From positions 1 to 17,176 of the forward strand of contig JAIRJQ010000131.1 of NCBI GenBank assembly GCA_031260545.1: 17,176 nt of DNA, read 5' to 3'. A program made the position numbers and the translations under genes. Shown in pieces: positions 6,871 to 15,441 of this stretch (position 1 is its first letter; each line of letters begins with the position of its first letter). The stretch comes from Methanomassiliicoccaceae archaeon. Its GTDB lineage: Archaea; Thermoplasmatota; Thermoplasmata; Methanomassiliicoccales; Methanomethylophilaceae. The notes under the pieces were generated by a model, which worked only from the letters and a program-made list of their open reading frames with translations, was not told the DNA's origin and ran no database searches.

Positions 6871-7792
6871 ATTTCTGTAAGGACATAAGATCGTCGGTGC
6901 TTAATTTTTCACCGGCCTTGAAGCGTTCGAATATCTCTTCCGCCTCTTTCTTCGACTCGTTGTCGACCCTCTTCTTGCGATCCTTGGCCTTCTTTGACTT
7001 TATCGATGTGACATCTTTGTCCATCTTGTGGACAGATTCGATCTGTTCGATGTGTTTGCGGTGTTCGTCGTCGGCCTGCGTCTTGCATTCGACGAATTTT
7101 TCCTGTGCGGCATCCGCTTCTTTTCTCAGTTTATCGGCCTTTTCGTACAAAGCGATCATATCATCGTGAGCCTGCTGCGCCGCTCTTGCATATTCTGCAA
7201 CGGCCTTATGATGAACCTCTGCCTGAGTTTTTGCCTCTCTCAGCTGGTGAATGATCTCTTTGATCTCGCCGCCCTGTTCCGAGGCTTTTTCCTTTTCCTC
7301 TATCTGCCTCGCAAGCAACGATATCTGCTTTACGATCTCATTCTCTTTGTCCTTTTTGAGATTTGTAGTTTGATGTGTGAATTCCAGTTCGCGTAACTGT
7401 TTCTTCAATTGTTTTATCGGAGGTTCGTTATCCGCCTTCTTCTCAGGAACGGGTTCTCTGTCCTTCTTAAGGGCGGCGACCTTGTCGTTAAGATCTGACA
7501 CTTTCTTGTTCCATTCATCTCTGAGATCCTTGGATTCGCGAACCTTTACGTTCAGTTGGTCGCGGTTCTCACGGTGCTTGCTTGCCTCATCGACAAGCGT
7601 GCGAACCTCTGTGTTAAGAGTATCCCTCTTGAGCACCCATTCTTTCGTCTGTTTATTCAGGTCATCTCTCAAACGTCTGTGCTTCTCGGCGTCATTGTTC
7701 ATGATGCTTCGTTTCTGCTCCAGTGTTTCAAGGTCTTCGGATGATTGTTGTTGTTCCTCCACAAATTCTTCCATTATTTCCACGCTCGACAT
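6857..7792 (-). CDS. Long coiled-coil protein, COG1340-like
   Basis: A 311-residue, highly charged protein that is almost wholly predicted coiled coil. Heptad-like runs of Leu, Ile, Val and Ala alternate with Glu, Lys, Arg and Asp from about residue 15 to 275, broken near 110-125 by a proline-containing PVPEKKADNEPP linker. The C-terminus (KAGEKLSTDDLMSLQKSGYL) is a conserved ending seen in archaeal coiled-coil proteins of the COG1340 type. There is no signal peptide or membrane segment. The function is not established; archaeal relatives are widely conserved and presumably structural or scaffolding. It is transcribed alone, with its own promoter and terminator. Confidence 0.8.
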   Translation of the reverse strand: MSSVEIMEEFVEEQQQSSEDLETLEQKRSIMNNDAEKHRRLRDDLNKQTKEWVLKRDTLNTEVRTLVDEASKHRENRDQLNVKVRESKDLRDEWNKKVSDLNDKVAALKKDREPVPEKKADNEPPIKQLKKQLRELEFTHQTTNLKKDKENEIVKQISLLARQIEEKEKASEQGGEIKEIIHQLREAKTQAEVHHKAVAEYARAAQQAHDDMIALYEKADKLRKEADAAQEKFVECKTQADDEHRKHIEQIESVHKMDKDVTSIKSKKAKDRKKRVDNESKKEAEEIFERFKAGEKLSTDDLMSLQKSGYL

Positions 7793-7803
7793 TCAATACA
7801 AGA

Positions 7804-7823
7804 TGACCACTTTGCAGCGGTCA
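7804..7823. promoter_or_regulatory. Imperfect palindrome at the predicted start of the coiled-coil transcript
   Basis: TGACC and GGTCA arms are separated by 10 bases, with extra matches (CT/AG) inside. A TATA-like TTTATTA on the minus strand (7841-7835) places the transcription start about 25 bases on, within this palindrome, the position of a typical archaeal repressor site. The regulator is unknown. Confidence 0.35.
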
Positions 7824-7935
7824 AACGTTTCTGCTAATAAAGATAGCACATATAAGACTTTCCCCTATTTTGCGCGTAAACACACGTGCATATTGTATAT
7901 ATATCTCTGTTAACGGTGAAAAACCAGCAGGAAGG

Positions 7936-7944
7936 TTTATAATA
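7936..7944 (+). promoter_or_regulatory. TATA box of purB
   Basis: TTTATAATA is centred about 28 bases before the purB ATG at 7968, with no ribosome binding site between them. Confidence 0.6.
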
Positions 7945-7967
7945 TGAATTATTTTTAAAGCAGTCAT

Positions 7968-9332
7968 ATGAGTGATCTTTGCCCGCTTGAATACAGATAC
8001 GGCCGGACGGAAATGAAGGCCATCTTCTCCGAAGAGAGCAGACTGCAGTACCAGATGGATGCTGAGGCAGCTTTGGCGAGGGCGCATGCTTCGCTCGGAA
8101 CGATATCGAAAAAGGATGCGGACGAAATAACCAGAATATCCTCTCTTAAATTTGTGACGACGGACAGGGTAAGAGAGATAGAGAGGGAAACGAAGCATGA
8201 CCTCATGGCCATGGTAAGAGCTATGACGGAGCAGTGCAAAGGCGGATCAGGAAAATATGTACATCTCGGCGCCACATCGAACGATATTGTCGATACTGCG
8301 GTTGCGTTACAGATAAAGGCGGCGCTGAACGTGATATCAGAGGGCGTCGACACATTCTTAATGACGCTGGCAAAACTTGCCGCAAGGGAGAGGGACACGC
8401 TTCAGATCGGCCGGACGCATGCTCAGTTCGCGATCCCGATAACATTCGGTTTCAAGATAGCGGGGTACATCGCGGAGATGTTACGCCACAAAGAACGCAT
8501 AGAACAGATAACGCCGAGAGCGTGTGCCGGAAAGATGGCCGGCGCCGTCGGTACCGGCGCTGCGCTGGGAAAGAACTTCTTCGAGTTACAGAAGACAGTG
8601 ATGAGCGACCTCGGACTTACTTATGAACCGGCGGCCACGCAGGTCGTCGGACGTGACCGCTACACGGAACTGATATGTCTGCTGGCAACGATCGCCACAT
8701 CACTGGAACGCTATGCCACTGAGATCAGGAACTTACAGCGCTCCGAAGTCTCCGAGGCGTCCGAGGCGTTCGATGTGACGAAACAGGTGGGAAGCTCAAC
8801 GATGGCGCAGAAGAAGAATCCCATAACGTCGGAGAACGTCTGCGGCCTCGCACGTGTTGTACGTGGTTTCGTGACACCGATGTTCGAATCCCAGGTGTTA
8901 TGGCATGAGCGCGACCTCTCCAACTCCAGCGCGGAACGGTTCATCCTTCCTCATGTTTTTGCGTTACTTGACGACATGCTCTTCAAGATGAATGATGTGT
9001 TCGCTAATCTTTCCATCAACAGAGAAAGGATGATCAGGAACATAGAATCTGCGAAAGGGCTGATAATGGCCGAACCTGTTATGATGAAAATGACAGAAAA
9101 GGGCATCGGAAGGCAGGACGCGCATGAGATCATCAGGGAAGCGTCAATGATCGCATCCTCGAAGGAAGAGCATCTTCTGGATGTGCTGCTCCGCTGTAAA
9201 AAATTGAAGAACGTGATGTCGGAAAAGGAGATACGCGATGCCATGGACCCGGCGAACTATCTGGGGGGCGCACGGGAGATAGTCGATGATATGGTCTCGG
9301 CAGTTGAGAAGATTATGAAAAGGAAGGTGTGA
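7968..9332 (+). CDS. purB: Adenylosuccinate lyase
   Basis: A 454-residue member of the fumarase/aspartase superfamily. PurB acts twice in purine synthesis, releasing fumarate from SAICAR and from adenylosuccinate. The N-terminus (CPLEYRYGRTEMKAIFSEESR) and LGATSNDIVDTA are PurB features. The substrate-binding GRTHAQ is at 148-153. The signature loop is GSSTMAQKKNP (275-285), with the serine that acts as catalytic base in relatives. Most PurB proteins have MPHKxNP here; the QKKNP form is more typical of argininosuccinate lyase, but the rest of the protein matches PurB. The start is supported by TATA spacing. The next gene overlaps by 4 bases. Confidence 0.93.
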   Translation: MSDLCPLEYRYGRTEMKAIFSEESRLQYQMDAEAALARAHASLGTISKKDADEITRISSLKFVTTDRVREIERETKHDLMAMVRAMTEQCKGGSGKYVHLGATSNDIVDTAVALQIKAALNVISEGVDTFLMTLAKLAARERDTLQIGRTHAQFAIPITFGFKIAGYIAEMLRHKERIEQITPRACAGKMAGAVGTGAALGKNFFELQKTVMSDLGLTYEPAATQVVGRDRYTELICLLATIATSLERYATEIRNLQRSEVSEASEAFDVTKQVGSSTMAQKKNPITSENVCGLARVVRGFVTPMFESQVLWHERDLSNSSAERFILPHVFALLDDMLFKMNDVFANLSINRERMIRNIESAKGLIMAEPVMMKMTEKGIGRQDAHEIIREASMIASSKEEHLLDVLLRCKKLKNVMSEKEIRDAMDPANYLGGAREIVDDMVSAVEKIMKRKV

Positions 9333-9517
9333 CGCTGGCCTCGGAACTGAGAAAAAAGAGAGCGAGGACAGGTCTCATCTTCGGCGCAATATCCGGGCTG
9401 GTGCTTGTGATCGCGCTGTCCATCGTTTCCGGTTTCTCGCCGGCATATTTCGTATTTGTGCCCATCGGAGCGGCGGTCGGCGCCGGTCAGCTGTATCTCA
9501 TGACGCCCGAAGAATGA
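9329..9517 (+). CDS. Small two-helix membrane protein
   Basis: A 62-residue protein starting at a GTG that overlaps the purB stop (GTGA), with a GGAAG just upstream. After a basic N-terminus (ELRKKRARTG) come two hydrophobic segments, about residues 14-34 and 39-57, separated by a short loop. The positive N-terminus suggests both ends face the cytoplasm. No family is recognised. Translation is probably coupled to purB, but nothing links its function to purine synthesis. Its TGA directly abuts the stop of the convergent flavoprotein gene. Confidence 0.65.
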   Translation: MTLASELRKKRARTGLIFGAISGLVLVIALSIVSGFSPAYFVFVPIGAAVGAGQLYLMTPEE

Positions 9518-9925
9518 TCACATCAGTTTCTTACCGGCCGTCGGCCCGGGTTTCACTGAGTATACATCGGTGATGTTCATCTTCAGCAGCGTTTTCGCAG
9601 GCGACCCTTCTTTCCTCGCCTTTGCTATATCTTTCGCCTTCTCGTGGTCCGGACCTCCGGACACCACGGTTATTGTTCCCTTTATCTGCCATGCGCCGAC
9701 CGTCTCGGGGGACCATATGTAAAAGGACGCCCTCGGATTTTTGATGACGTTATCCAGTGTCTTCTGCATGAAATTATCAATGACCCAGATCGTTTCATTA
9801 TCCTCTTGGAGTATCAGCATGTTGATGGGTGCCACATTCGGCTCCCCCAACGGGGATGATGTTGCAAACGGGAATATCCTGATCTTCTGCATGTCCGCCT
9901 TTATCTCGTCCGTAAGTTTTACCAT
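9518..9925 (-). CDS. Pyridoxamine 5'-phosphate oxidase-like FMN-binding protein
   Basis: A 135-residue single-domain split-barrel protein of the PNPOx-like superfamily. Members bind FMN or F420 at a dimer interface. Visible features are the first strands FPFATSSPLGEPNVAPINM (18-36), the central TIWVIDNFMQKTLDNVIKNPRASFYIW region, and GAWQIKGTITVV. Small archaeal proteins of this type are usually flavin-binding oxidoreductases of unknown substrate; the sequence does not prove true pyridoxamine oxidase activity. A TATA-like stretch (about 9957-9965 on the minus strand) lies roughly 35 bases before the ATG. It stands alone and converges with the purB operon. Confidence 0.85.
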   Translation of the reverse strand: MVKLTDEIKADMQKIRIFPFATSSPLGEPNVAPINMLILQEDNETIWVIDNFMQKTLDNVIKNPRASFYIWSPETVGAWQIKGTITVVSGGPDHEKAKDIAKARKEGSPAKTLLKMNITDVYSVKPGPTAGKKLM

Positions 9926-9956
9926 TTCAATGACCGCTACGGTATCGGATGATGCT

Positions 9957-9990
9957 GTTATAATAATTATTATATGCTCTCAGAATATAA
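9957..9990. promoter_or_regulatory. Divergent promoter between the flavoprotein and helicase genes
   Basis: The self-complementary A/T stretch ATAATAATTATTAT supplies a TATA-like element for the minus-strand flavoprotein gene. AATATAAC (about 9983-9990) could serve the plus-strand helicase gene, predicting a start near 10012. Confidence 0.35.
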
Positions 9991-10024
9991 CAAAGTAAAG
10001 TGTTAAGCGCATTCGAAAACAATA

Positions 10025-13000
10025 ATGGGGAAACAGGTGGCCTCTATGGCAAAGAGCGTCGTTAATGATATAGAAAGACTAAGGTCGCAGCTGCTTGAGA
10101 TGGGTAAAACGAATAACCTTGTGAATTATCAGATAAAAGATGAGAGGACCATCCAGATAACCGATTCCGATGCAGAGGAAGTTCTGACAAAATTGGTGAC
10201 CGACGGCGGCGGTCTTAAAGTTACGAACGTAAAAATGGCCGCCGCGGGGTCCGACGACCTCCGTTCACTTTTATCCAGAAGCGACATAGACGCAAGGCTT
10301 GAACGCCTCATACAGCGGTACAGAGAAGATTTTGACGATCTCGGTTATACGACGATATTCGTTGCGCTGGGGTTCATAACATGGAAGGGGAAGGGCGGAG
10401 CCAAAGCGCCCGTCGTACTGTTGCCGGTGCGCCTGAACCGCGACGACACCGGAAGCGTGAGGATATTCTGGTCTGGCGATGATGTCTGCGTCTCACCGAC
10501 GCTGATAGAAAAACTGAAAGAATCCAACGTCCGCGTGCCGCCTCTCGAACCCGTCGAGACCGTTACGGACCTGAGAAAATGCATGGACATACTCAAGGCA
10601 TCCATCGAAGGGCGCTCGGAATTCGGCACGAATACTCAAATTGTGATCGACGTGTTCGATTTCAGCAAATCGGTGATGTACAACGATCTAGATACGTCAT
10701 CGTGGCCTCATATCTCGCCGCTGGTGGACAAGATATTACGCCCTCCGGCCGGAAATATAGAAAAGGCGGCGGAACGTGACATCCCTTCGTGCACATATTC
10801 GATACTGAACGCGGACGCATCTCAGATGTATGTGGTGATGGACGTTCTGGACGGGCATTCTGTTGTCGTCGAAGGTCCCCCGGGTACCGGAAAATCACAA
10901 ACCATAGCAAATATCATAGCTGAATGCCTCGGAAACAAGAAAACAGTGCTTTTCGTCAGCGAAAAGATGGCCGCACTGAACATTGTGAAAAAGAGGCTGG
11001 ACGATGCCGACCTTACAAGATACGTATTGGAACTTCACAGCGAGAATTCGAACAGGAAGAACTTTTTGAAAGAGATGGAACGTTCGATGACGTCGGAGCC
11101 GCAATCGGAACCGCAATCGGAACAGGAGTGCATGAAACTCGAACGTGTACGCGGCGAGCTTGATGCGTATGCCTCCGCGATCGCAGGCCCCGTCGGAAAA
11201 AGAGAGCTTACCCCGTACCAGCTGATAGGGATGCGCGAATCCGCATACGCCGGGATAAAAAGAAGACGCAGAAATCCGGTGAGGGTGGATATTCCCAAGG
11301 CAACGGAGATCGACGACGATCAATGGGATTCTCTGGTCTCTTTATTGAGATCGGCGACGGACATAATGCCGCAGGTGATGCCCGTTAAAAAGAATGTGTG
11401 GAAAGACCACAAAGTATGCAATTTCACTCCGGACCGCGAACACACGCTCAGAGATAACATCGCAAATGTGAACAAACGTCTGGACGACATACAGATGTCA
11501 TCTCGTGATGTATGCAAACTGATCGGCGTAAGCACGCCGCAAACGATCGGCGAGATGGCCGAACTCGGAGAGATATGCGATTCCATGAGGCGCTACGGAG
11601 GGATGGCCCTCAAAGATATCATGGAAGGGGATCCGGACGAATATATCAGGTCGACGGAACCGATGATCGCTGCCGTCGCATCGTTACAGGGATTACGCAA
11701 CGAGATATTAAGAAAGTACAGGGACGGCGTACTGAACATAAACGCGGGCGAACTTGCGGCGCGTTACGAAAAATATGAGAATAAGATGTTCGGAGGTTCG
11801 AAACGCAGAGAGATAAAATCAGTATTGGATTCGAATTCCAACACAGGGAATATCGCCGAATCGGATATCGGACCCGATCTTGAAAGGATATCCAAATATC
11901 AGAAAGAACTGAAAACATTCTCCGCGATCGAACATAAGGGCCTGTTCGGCGACAAATGGAAAGGTGCGGCATCCGACGCCATTGAGCTGAGAGGGATAAG
12001 GGACTGGACCGTCAGGGTGAAGAAGAACATCAAGAGCGGAAAATTCTCCGATACCACGGCGTTGCTGATATCAAGAGGAACGCACGGAACTCCTCTTGAA
12101 TCAAAAACAGCGGAGCTGAACGTGTACGTGAGCGACATGATGCGCTCGATAGACCTGATAAACAACATTCTGGGATCCCAGCTGAAAGAGAACCGGAATG
12201 AGCTTAAACCCGTAGCGTTAAGAAAATGGTTAAAGGACCTGACGGCGAACATGGATTCGCTGAAACCATGGAGCAACTATTGCGACCTTCTGAATAAATT
12301 CGAAGGAACGCCGGTGTCCGAAATGGCATCGCGCATATCTTCCGGAGATATTCATCCGCAGGACCTTGTTGACACCCTGGTATTGAACTTCTCCGGCGCT
12401 TTGCTTGCCGTTGCCGTCAATGAAAGACCTCCTCTGAGATCATTCTCCATTGAAACGCAGGAGATGCTGATCAAGGATCATGATCTCCTCGACCGGACCA
12501 TACTTGAGACCAATAAGAACAGGCTTGCAATGCGCATGAACCGTATCACAGCGGAAAGGATGAACGAACAGGACGAAAAGATAAGGATCCTCAAAGGCGA
12601 ATTCAACCGCGGCCATGGCCAGATGTCCGTCCGAAAGATAATGCAGCTCGCCGGCGCGGCCGTACAATCAATAAAACCGTGCTTCATGATGTCGCCGCGC
12701 TCTGTCGCACAATTCATGGACCATGATGATGTCACCTTTGATGTTGTGATATTTGATGAGGCGTCGCAGGTACTGCCCGCAGAATCGATCGGATCGCTGA
12801 TGAGGGCGCAGCAGGCGGTGATCATGGGCGATTCAAAACAGCTGCCGCCCACTTCGTTCTTTGAGAAAAAGGGCGACAGCACTAACGAGGTGGCAATGGT
12901 CACGGACATGGAGAGTTTGCTTAACCTTTGCAGAGCGGCCCTTCCCGTCAGAGTGCTGTCGTGGCATTACAGGAGCCGCCACGATTCGCTGATGGCGTTA

Positions 13001-14350
13001 TCTAACCATCTGTTCTATGATGATCGTTTAATGGTATGCCCTTCGCCGTCACCCGCGCCCAAGAACATGGGGCTGCAGTTACAGTATGTGAGATCGGCCG
13101 TATACGAAAGAGGGATAACAGGATCGAATCCTAAAGAGGCAAAAATGATCGCAAGGGCGGTCTGGCACCATTATATCGACACACCGTCAAGAAGCTTAGG
13201 GATCGCGACGTTCAACATGAACCAGCAGACGGCGATCATAAGCGAAGTGGAAAAGATGTTCAAACGCCATCCGGATGCGCGTGCGAACATGATGCGCCAC
13301 AGCGATGAACCGTTCATGATCAGGAACCTGGAGAACATCCAAGGCGATGAACGGGACGTCATGTATGTAAGCATCGGTTACGGTTACGATACCGACGGAA
13401 AATTATCAAAAAGTTTCGGGACACTGAACCGCGAGGGCGGAGAAAGACGACTGAACGTTCTGATGACGAGAGCGAGAGAACAGTGCGTCATATTCTCCAA
13501 TTTCAAATCAGCTGACATGGGAATGCGCGAGGATATGCCCGAAGGCGTGAAAGCATTGCAGGCATATCTGGAATATGCGGAATACGGGCACACATCAAAA
13601 CTGGACTCGCCGCCGCTTAAGGACCAGCTTGCGGAATCGATAGCGACATTCCTTGCATCGAAGGGCGTGAAAACAAAGATGAACATCGGAACGTCGTCGT
13701 TCAGGATAGATATCGCTGTCTGTTCACCTAAGGACCCGGACATATTCGTTCTTGCCGTTTGTCTTGACGGAAGGACGTATCAGCGTATACGTTACACTCG
13801 TGACAGGGACAGGATGTTCCCGTACATGCTCGACCGGATGGGATGGGACATGTGCCGCGTTTGGTCCATGGACTGGTACAGCAACCCGGAAGCGGCCAAG
13901 AAACGGTTATGGAACAAAGTGTCATCGGTGCTCTCAAAGATATCCGTTGAAGTGAAAACGGATACCGCAATGTTCGACATGATCTCGGAGCTCATCGAAC
14001 TGGAATCGCCGATATGCAGGGACGTCCTTTACAACAAGGTCAAAACGGCAACGAATGCGCCAAGGATAACACCTGCGATGAAAAAGGAGGTCGAGGACGT
14101 TGTGGCATCGTGCATCTATCTTGGAAAGGCGACGGAGGACGACGGCTTTTTGATGGCCTCTGGGCAGACTGTCACCGTAAGAAAACGTAACACGTCGGAA
14201 AAGTGGAGGCCGGAATGGATCCATCACTCGGAGTACACAAAGGCGATAAAGGAATCGGCCGCACCGGGAATGAATGACGCTGAGATAATAACTGCGGCGC
14301 TTGCAAAGATGGGATTGCCGAACACGCAGGAATTCAGAGAGGAACTGTAA
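10025..14350 (+). CDS. Hhe-like DUF4011-SF1 helicase-Vsr nuclease-DUF3320 protein
   Basis: A 1441-residue multidomain protein. The N-terminus (about 10-180) matches DUF4011, including MGKTNNLVNYQ and LGFITWKGKGG with LLPVRL. A superfamily 1 helicase core follows: Walker A GPPGTGKS (284-291), Walker B DEAS (911-914), GDSKQLPP (935-942), HYRSRH (981-986), NIQGDERD (1104-1111) and LNVLMTRAR (1143-1151), with a long helical insertion between the first two. Then comes a Vsr/REase-fold region (about 1185-1300; RIDIAV with Asp1229, VCLDG, TRDRDR, WSMDW) and a C-terminal DUF3320 helical domain (about 1305-1370). This order is that of Hhe, reported as a single-gene anti-phage system. The glutamate usual in the nuclease motif (IECDG) is replaced by Cys1246. 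An alternative ATG at 10046 is preceded by AGGTGG. Confidence 0.88.
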   Translation: MGKQVASMAKSVVNDIERLRSQLLEMGKTNNLVNYQIKDERTIQITDSDAEEVLTKLVTDGGGLKVTNVKMAAAGSDDLRSLLSRSDIDARLERLIQRYREDFDDLGYTTIFVALGFITWKGKGGAKAPVVLLPVRLNRDDTGSVRIFWSGDDVCVSPTLIEKLKESNVRVPPLEPVETVTDLRKCMDILKASIEGRSEFGTNTQIVIDVFDFSKSVMYNDLDTSSWPHISPLVDKILRPPAGNIEKAAERDIPSCTYSILNADASQMYVVMDVLDGHSVVVEGPPGTGKSQTIANIIAECLGNKKTVLFVSEKMAALNIVKKRLDDADLTRYVLELHSENSNRKNFLKEMERSMTSEPQSEPQSEQECMKLERVRGELDAYASAIAGPVGKRELTPYQLIGMRESAYAGIKRRRRNPVRVDIPKATEIDDDQWDSLVSLLRSATDIMPQVMPVKKNVWKDHKVCNFTPDREHTLRDNIANVNKRLDDIQMSSRDVCKLIGVSTPQTIGEMAELGEICDSMRRYGGMALKDIMEGDPDEYIRSTEPMIAAVASLQGLRNEILRKYRDGVLNINAGELAARYEKYENKMFGGSKRREIKSVLDSNSNTGNIAESDIGPDLERISKYQKELKTFSAIEHKGLFGDKWKGAASDAIELRGIRDWTVRVKKNIKSGKFSDTTALLISRGTHGTPLESKTAELNVYVSDMMRSIDLINNILGSQLKENRNELKPVALRKWLKDLTANMDSLKPWSNYCDLLNKFEGTPVSEMASRISSGDIHPQDLVDTLVLNFSGALLAVAVNERPPLRSFSIETQEMLIKDHDLLDRTILETNKNRLAMRMNRITAERMNEQDEKIRILKGEFNRGHGQMSVRKIMQLAGAAVQSIKPCFMMSPRSVAQFMDHDDVTFDVVIFDEASQVLPAESIGSLMRAQQAVIMGDSKQLPPTSFFEKKGDSTNEVAMVTDMESLLNLCRAALPVRVLSWHYRSRHDSLMALSNHLFYDDRLMVCPSPSPAPKNMGLQLQYVRSAVYERGITGSNPKEAKMIARAVWHHYIDTPSRSLGIATFNMNQQTAIISEVEKMFKRHPDARANMMRHSDEPFMIRNLENIQGDERDVMYVSIGYGYDTDGKLSKSFGTLNREGGERRLNVLMTRAREQCVIFSNFKSADMGMREDMPEGVKALQAYLEYAEYGHTSKLDSPPLKDQLAESIATFLASKGVKTKMNIGTSSFRIDIAVCSPKDPDIFVLAVCLDGRTYQRIRYTRDRDRMFPYMLDRMGWDMCRVWSMDWYSNPEAAKKRLWNKVSSVLSKISVEVKTDTAMFDMISELIELESPICRDVLYNKVKTATNAPRITPAMKKEVEDVVASCIYLGKATEDDGFLMASGQTVTVRKRNTSEKWRPEWIHHSEYTKAIKESAAPGMNDAEIITAALAKMGLPNTQEFREEL

Positions 14351-14383
14351 CCATACATGAACCTATCTTTATGATCCTGCCGT

Positions 14384-14406
14384 TCTTGCGTCGGAAGATC
14401 GCAAGA
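14384..14406 (+). terminator. Perfect 7-bp hairpin after the helicase gene
   Basis: TCTTGCG (14384-14390) and CGCAAGA (14400-14406) pair around a 9-base loop, 34 bases past the helicase stop. There is no T tract, so it may protect or terminate the transcript only weakly. Confidence 0.35.
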
Positions 14407-14454
14407 TCGACTGAAACGATATCATAGAGACATGTGACGGTGTTATATCAGCAA

Positions 14455-14517
14455 TGGGCCCGCCCGGATTTGAACCGGATCCAATAGCATCCGAAGCTAC
14501 AAGGATGTTAAGGCTCT
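14455..14517 (-). pseudogene. Truncated tRNA-Pro(CGG)-like 3' segment
   Basis: Read on the minus strand this is a good 3' part of a tRNA. The anticodon stem GTAGC/GCTAT (14500-14496, 14488-14484) encloses loop TTCGGAT with anticodon CGG (14493-14491). The T arm TCCGG-TTCAAAT-CCGGG (14479-14463) is canonical, and CGGGCCC plus discriminator A (14462-14455) form the 3' acceptor strand, without encoded CCA. The D region (GAGAGCCTTAACATCC) is degenerate, and the expected 5' acceptor strand GGGCCCG is absent upstream, where the Fic gene ends instead. It is therefore a fragment, most simply a duplicated tRNA 3' end left by an integrated element. An exotic split tRNA cannot be excluded. Confidence 0.65.
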
Positions 14518-14526
14518 CAGAACACA

Positions 14527-15411
14527 TCACACATCGTCATCAGGCTCTTCGTAGTAGTAAGAACGGTCTATGCCCTTCATGAATATCTTGCGGTCGTCTA
14601 TCTTATCTGTTAACGAAACACGCAGAAGATCTCTTATCTCAGTATCTCTGACGACACTTTTCTGCATCGCAGAAAGATAATCATGTTTGTTGACCATGCG
14701 CCAATCAACACGCATTTTGATATTTTTCTTCAATATTTGGTCTAACCATATCCGCATGCTTCTGCCGTTGCCTTCCATGAACGGATGGGCGGCGTTCATT
14801 TCGATATATTTTGACATTATCTGTTCAAAATCGGACTCGGGCATTTTTTCTATTTTTTTAAGAGTGTCATGCAGATAAAGTGCATTGGCAAATTTGAATC
14901 CGCCCTTGCTTATGTTATTATCGCGTATCTTTCCGGCGAATGAATAGAGGCCGCCGAAAAGGTATCTGTGAATTTGAACCAGGCCGTTGACCGTGCCCGT
15001 TTCTATTCCGTTGATCGCACCTGTATCGAACAGTTGTTTCGCTTTCTGTTTGCTCTGTTCGTCGACGGTGTTCTGTCTATTCTCAGATATCCATCTCTTG
15101 AACGGTTCGGCGCGTTTGCTGGGTACGAACTGTATGAGCCGCAAGATCTGTTCTGTGTCTGCTACATCGGTCAAACGCATCTTACCGTCCGCGGCGAGGA
15201 GTTTCAAACGCTCACAAATTGTGACCGTTTCATTACCGGCGTTTTTCAGGCGCTGTTTGAGTACTGTCCAATAGTGGCGAGGATTATCGCTTTCTGTCAG
15301 AACTCTGATGACATCCACAACGGAATAGAGCCGCCTTTGTCCCTTATCGTCCCAGACGGAACGTACTTCTTCGTCTTGAAAAATGCGGATCGTACCATTG
15401 TTTTCGTTCAT
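14527..15411 (-). CDS. Fic-domain protein with BRO-N-like N-terminus
   Basis: A 294-residue two-domain protein. Residues about 10-110 resemble the BRO-N domain found in phage antirepressors and viral BRO proteins (VWDDKGQRRLYSVVDV, YWTVLKQRLK, PSKRAEPFKRWI). Residues about 125-270 form a Fic domain with the intact active-site motif HPFMEGNGRSMR (209-220). Fic enzymes usually transfer AMP from ATP to a hydroxyl of a target protein. I see no clear inhibitory [ST]xxxE[GN] helix in the protein and no obvious small antitoxin gene beside it. The ATG at 15411 is preferred over the GTG at 15447 because a CTTTATGC box lies about 26 bases upstream and BRO-N similarity begins just after. It lies between two tRNA-like sequences. 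Confidence 0.85.
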   Translation of the reverse strand: MNENNGTIRIFQDEEVRSVWDDKGQRRLYSVVDVIRVLTESDNPRHYWTVLKQRLKNAGNETVTICERLKLLAADGKMRLTDVADTEQILRLIQFVPSKRAEPFKRWISENRQNTVDEQSKQKAKQLFDTGAINGIETGTVNGLVQIHRYLFGGLYSFAGKIRDNNISKGGFKFANALYLHDTLKKIEKMPESDFEQIMSKYIEMNAAHPFMEGNGRSMRIWLDQILKKNIKMRVDWRMVNKHDYLSAMQKSVVRDTEIRDLLRVSLTDKIDDRKIFMKGIDRSYYYEEPDDDV

Positions 15412-15431
15412 ATTACCATCCAGAGACCACA

Positions 15432-15441
15432 CTGCATAAAG
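15432..15441 (-). promoter_or_regulatory. TATA-like box of the Fic gene
   Basis: The minus strand reads GGCTTTATGC, centred about 26 bases before the ATG at 15411, consistent with a leaderless start. Confidence 0.4.

Noticed and set aside
14455..14529. Complete tRNA-Pro gene
   Set aside because: The expected 5' acceptor strand GGGCCCG is missing and the D arm does not pair, so only the 3' part is present.
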